A program made the translations under genes and the position numbers. Positions 16,241 to 18,439 of a DNA stretch of 18,439 nucleotides are shown in pieces. The stretch covers positions 1 through 18,439 of the forward strand of contig CAMJKC010000015.1 in NCBI GenBank assembly GCA_946406305.1. The letters are read 5' to 3'. The stretch is from an uncultured Lachnospiraceae bacterium. GTDB lineage: Bacteria > Bacillota > Clostridia > Lachnospirales > Lachnospiraceae. How positions within the stretch are numbered: position 1 is the stretch's first letter; each line of letters begins with the position of its first letter. The notes beneath the pieces were generated by a model, which was not told where the DNA came from, made no database searches, and saw only the letters and a list, made by a program, of their open reading frames with translations.

Positions 16241-17561
16241 TATGCTTTTCCTCTCTTTCTTTTTTTATACTTTCTTTTTTCATCACTTTAATACTCTGCA
16301 CAAGTGGTTTTTTTGCAGGACATATATAACTACAAGAGCCACATTCAATACACTCCATACCATAAAGTTTATTAAAACCTTCTATATCCATTTCTTTAGA
16401 TTTTTTATAAAGGAGCATAGGCATCAAAAATATAGGACAAACTTTTGCACATCTTCCACAGCTTATACAATTAGTCTCAACTTGTTTTTTGATAGGGTCT
16501 TTTTCATATGCAATAATAGCAGAAGTCCCCCTCGTCACAGGAACTGATAAGTCATAAATAGCTACTCCCATCATAGGACCACCACTTATTATCTTTTCTA
16601 CTCCTTCTTTTAGTCCTCCGACCTCATCTATAACTTCTTTATATTGCATTCCTATTCTCGCTTTTATATTTCCAGTATCATGCATACCGTCGCCAGAAAG
16701 AGTTATTATTTTATATATAAGAGGAATGTTATAACAAACAGCATCAGCAACTGCTATTACAGTCCCTACATTGTTTACAATAACTCCTGCTTCGGCAGGT
16801 AATTTTTTACTATTTATTTTTCTCTTTGTCACAGCATATATGAGTTCCCTCTCTCCTCCTTGAGGATATTTTGTCTTAAGTAATTCTACAGATACATTCA
16901 AATTACCAAACAATTTTTTTTCAAATAACTCATATACATCTTTTTTGTTATCTTCTATACAAATAATAGCATGTGCTTTTTTAAATACAGTTAGCATTAC
17001 TTCTATGCCTCTTATGAGTTTGTCTGGCATCTCAAGCAACATCCTATAATCTGAAGTTATATAAGGTTCACACTCTGCTGCATTTATCAAAAGGTATTCT
17101 ATTTGGTCTCTGTTTTTCGGAGACATTTTAATATCAGTAGGAAAATTTGCACCTCCGAGTCCTACTATTCCAGCCTCCTTTACTATTTCAACTATTTCAT
17201 CTGCTGACAAATTTTTATAATCTCTCTTTTCTCCAAAGTTTGGTATAGTTTCATACTTATAATCATTTTCTACTATCATAGAAGTTACATATTCACCATT
17301 TGGTGTAAGCCTATCTTCTATTGCTTTTAAAGTCCCAGACACAGATGATATTATATTAGCAGAGATTCCGTCATCTGCTTTTGCTATTATTTGACCAACG
17401 AGAACTCTCTCGCCAATTTTTATAATTGGTATAGCTTTTTTTCCTATATGTTGACTTGTAGGATAAACTAATATGTCTTTAGCATTTATTTCTCTTATAG
17501 GCCTATCTTTTGCTAAATTTTTATGGTCTTTTGGATGCACTCCACCTTTAAAAGATAACAT
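16230..17561 (-). CDS. rnfC: Rnf complex subunit C, NADH/NAD-reactive subunit
   Basis: The peripheral subunit that reduces NAD+ on the cytoplasmic face, first gene of the operon. 443 aa. The glycine-rich GLGGANFPTDIKM segment, about a third of the way along, matches the nucleotide/FMN-binding loop shared with NuoF-like proteins. Two CxxCxxCxxxC motifs bind [4Fe-4S] clusters: C365, C368, C371, C375 and C404, C407, C410, C414. The C-terminus is short and lysine-rich, without the long repeat tail of some proteobacterial RnfC. AAGGAG precedes the ATG. The only sequence between it and efp is a terminator hairpin, so its promoter is unclear. Confidence 0.96.
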   Translation of the reverse strand: MLSFKGGVHPKDHKNLAKDRPIREINAKDILVYPTSQHIGKKAIPIIKIGERVLVGQIIAKADDGISANIISSVSGTLKAIEDRLTPNGEYVTSMIVENDYKYETIPNFGEKRDYKNLSADEIVEIVKEAGIVGLGGANFPTDIKMSPKNRDQIEYLLINAAECEPYITSDYRMLLEMPDKLIRGIEVMLTVFKKAHAIICIEDNKKDVYELFEKKLFGNLNVSVELLKTKYPQGGERELIYAVTKRKINSKKLPAEAGVIVNNVGTVIAVADAVCYNIPLIYKIITLSGDGMHDTGNIKARIGMQYKEVIDEVGGLKEGVEKIISGGPMMGVAIYDLSVPVTRGTSAIIAYEKDPIKKQVETNCISCGRCAKVCPIFLMPMLLYKKSKEMDIEGFNKLYGMECIECGSCSYICPAKKPLVQSIKVMKKESIKKEREEKHNGK

Positions 17562-17590
17562 TTAAAACTCCTTTTTTATAATAAAAAATA

Positions 17591-17622
17591 AAGATTTTAC
17601 TAAATCGCTTTAATAAAATCTT
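17591..17622 (-). terminator. Intrinsic terminator between efp and rnfC
   Basis: In the minus-strand RNA, AAGAUUUUA pairs with UAAAAUCUU, then a U-G pair, then UAAA with UUUA, closing on a GCGA (GNRA) tetraloop: a 14-bp stem in 32 bases. It is followed by UAUUUUUUAU. The plus strand also has a T-rich tail, so it could act in both directions. It begins 10 bases after the efp stop and ends 29 bases before the rnfC ATG. Confidence 0.85.
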
Positions 17623-17632
17623 ATTTTTTTTA

Positions 17633-18190
17633 TTATCCTCTTTCTTGATATTTACCAGTTTCGGTTGATATTACTACTTTGTCGCCCTTATTTATAAACA
17701 GAGGAACCATAATGCTTGCTCCTGTCTCCACCACTGCAGGTTTCATAGCCCCTGTCTGTGTGTCGCCTTTTATTCCAGGCTCAGTGTCAGTTACTTCTAA
17801 AGTTACTTTTTGTGGTGGCTCTACACTAAACACTGTCCCATTATAAAACATTACCTTACAAGTCTCATTTTCTTTTACAAACTTCATCGCCTCTCCAACT
17901 TGTTCATGTGAAAGAGCGATTTGTTCAAATGTATTATTATTCATAAAATTATACATATCGCCATCATCATATAGATATTGCATATCTACTCTTTCTATAA
18001 CTGCTGGATTAAATTTTTCTGTAGGTCTAAAAGTTTTTTCTGTAACCCCACCATTTATAATATCTCTCAATTTTGTTCTAACAAATGCTGCCCCCTTTCC
18101 TGGTTTAACATGTTGAAACTCCATTATTTGGACTACTTTACCCTCAACTTCAAGTGTAAGTCCATTTTTAAACTCTCCTGCTGATATCAT
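17633..18190 (-). CDS. efp: Translation elongation factor P
   Basis: A cytoplasmic factor that binds between the ribosomal P and E sites and relieves stalling at consecutive prolines. The 185-aa length is exactly as expected, with three beta-barrel domains. The domain I loop reads KPGKGAAF (29-36), with K32 at the position that is modified in many bacteria; no PRX-type EpmA or other modifying enzyme is in the window. Family features include YNFMNN (around 80-85) and the C-terminal PLFINKGDKVVISTETGKYQER. The AGGAGG site is at normal spacing. It starts 24 bases after the preceding stop, so it is probably expressed with that gene, and it ends at the strong terminator. Confidence 0.98.
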   Translation of the reverse strand: MISAGEFKNGLTLEVEGKVVQIMEFQHVKPGKGAAFVRTKLRDIINGGVTEKTFRPTEKFNPAVIERVDMQYLYDDGDMYNFMNNNTFEQIALSHEQVGEAMKFVKENETCKVMFYNGTVFSVEPPQKVTLEVTDTEPGIKGDTQTGAMKPAVVETGASIMVPLFINKGDKVVISTETGKYQERG

Positions 18191-18214
18191 TTAAAATCCT
18201 CCTAAAATTTTTAT

Positions 18215-18439
18215 TTATTTTATATAAATGTGGCACCCTATCTTATTCACTACATTAAAAATAGCCACTGCCTCATTAAAAATATTTTCTGTTGTTTTAA
18301 AATCTATATCTATAAAATAATGCATAACATCTTGATAATATTCTACATTTTCTTTATCTCTATCACTTCTTAAATAAATTACCCTTCCAAGCATCTTAAT
18401 CTCTTCTCTGTTAAATTCATAAAGTAACTTTTCTGTATC
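18215..18439 (-). CDS. C-terminal 74 residues of an unidentified protein (partial)
   Basis: An open frame entering from the right edge and ending in TAA at 18215-18217. The visible 74 residues are hydrophilic with a mixed helix/strand pattern, including REEIKMLGRVIYLRSDRDKE, YYQDVMHYFIDIDF and a C-terminal FNVVNKIGCHIYIK. I do not recognise the family. Codon use matches the neighbouring genes, and the 24-base gap to efp with only efp's ribosome binding site in it suggests the two are co-transcribed. Confidence 0.75.
   Translation of the reverse strand, partial: DTEKLLYEFNREEIKMLGRVIYLRSDRDKENVEYYQDVMHYFIDIDFKTTENIFNEAVAIFNVVNKIGCHIYIK

Overview
The window is a gene-dense, AT-rich stretch from the chromosome of a low-GC Firmicute, most likely a Clostridia member and plausibly Lachnospirales. 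The evidence is an Rnf operon in the order C-D-G-E-A-B, RNase Y, an Asp23-FakA pair, RecG-RsmD-CoaD in a row, strong AGGAGG ribosome binding sites and lipoprotein signals. I cannot assign a genus. Every gene I accept lies on the minus strand, so transcription runs from high to low coordinates. I see no tRNA, rRNA, insertion sequence, phage gene or CRISPR array, and no gene-free gap over 300 bases.

In transcription order, the right end (18439 to 17562) holds the tail of an unidentified gene, then elongation factor P and a strong intrinsic terminator. The six-gene Rnf operon follows (17561 to 12674). It encodes the membrane complex that passes electrons from reduced ferredoxin to NAD+ while pumping Na+ or H+. 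Its genes overlap or nearly touch, and the redox residues are intact: covalent-FMN threonines in RnfD and RnfG, the RnfA/RnfE cysteines, and iron-sulfur motifs in RnfB and RnfC.

From 12673 to 10733 lie two uncharacterised exported proteins: a secreted 269-aa protein with its own promoter and terminator, and a 206-aa putative lipoprotein. RNase Y follows with a good sigma-A-type promoter.

Below RNase Y the 3' end of rny is imperfectly duplicated around a short GC-rich insert. An ABC transporter of the TrpX/PF04392 type comes next (binding lipoprotein, permease, ATPase). It is followed by an unknown 347-aa lipoprotein, an Asp23/Gls24-family protein, the FakA/YloV fatty acid kinase, RecG helicase, the rRNA methyltransferase RsmD, the CoA biosynthesis enzyme CoaD, and the start of a small conserved protein cut by the left edge. 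Gaps from 9084 to 131 are 35 bases or less, and I find no terminator, so this may be one long transcript.

The window is mostly housekeeping and energy metabolism; I find no clearly new system. The points most worth a second look are the duplicated rny tail with its GC-rich insert, the three uncharacterised exported proteins, a possible promoter directly upstream of a terminator hairpin at 11539-11586, the CX3CX2C tail on RnfE, and the apparent lack of a separate rnf promoter.
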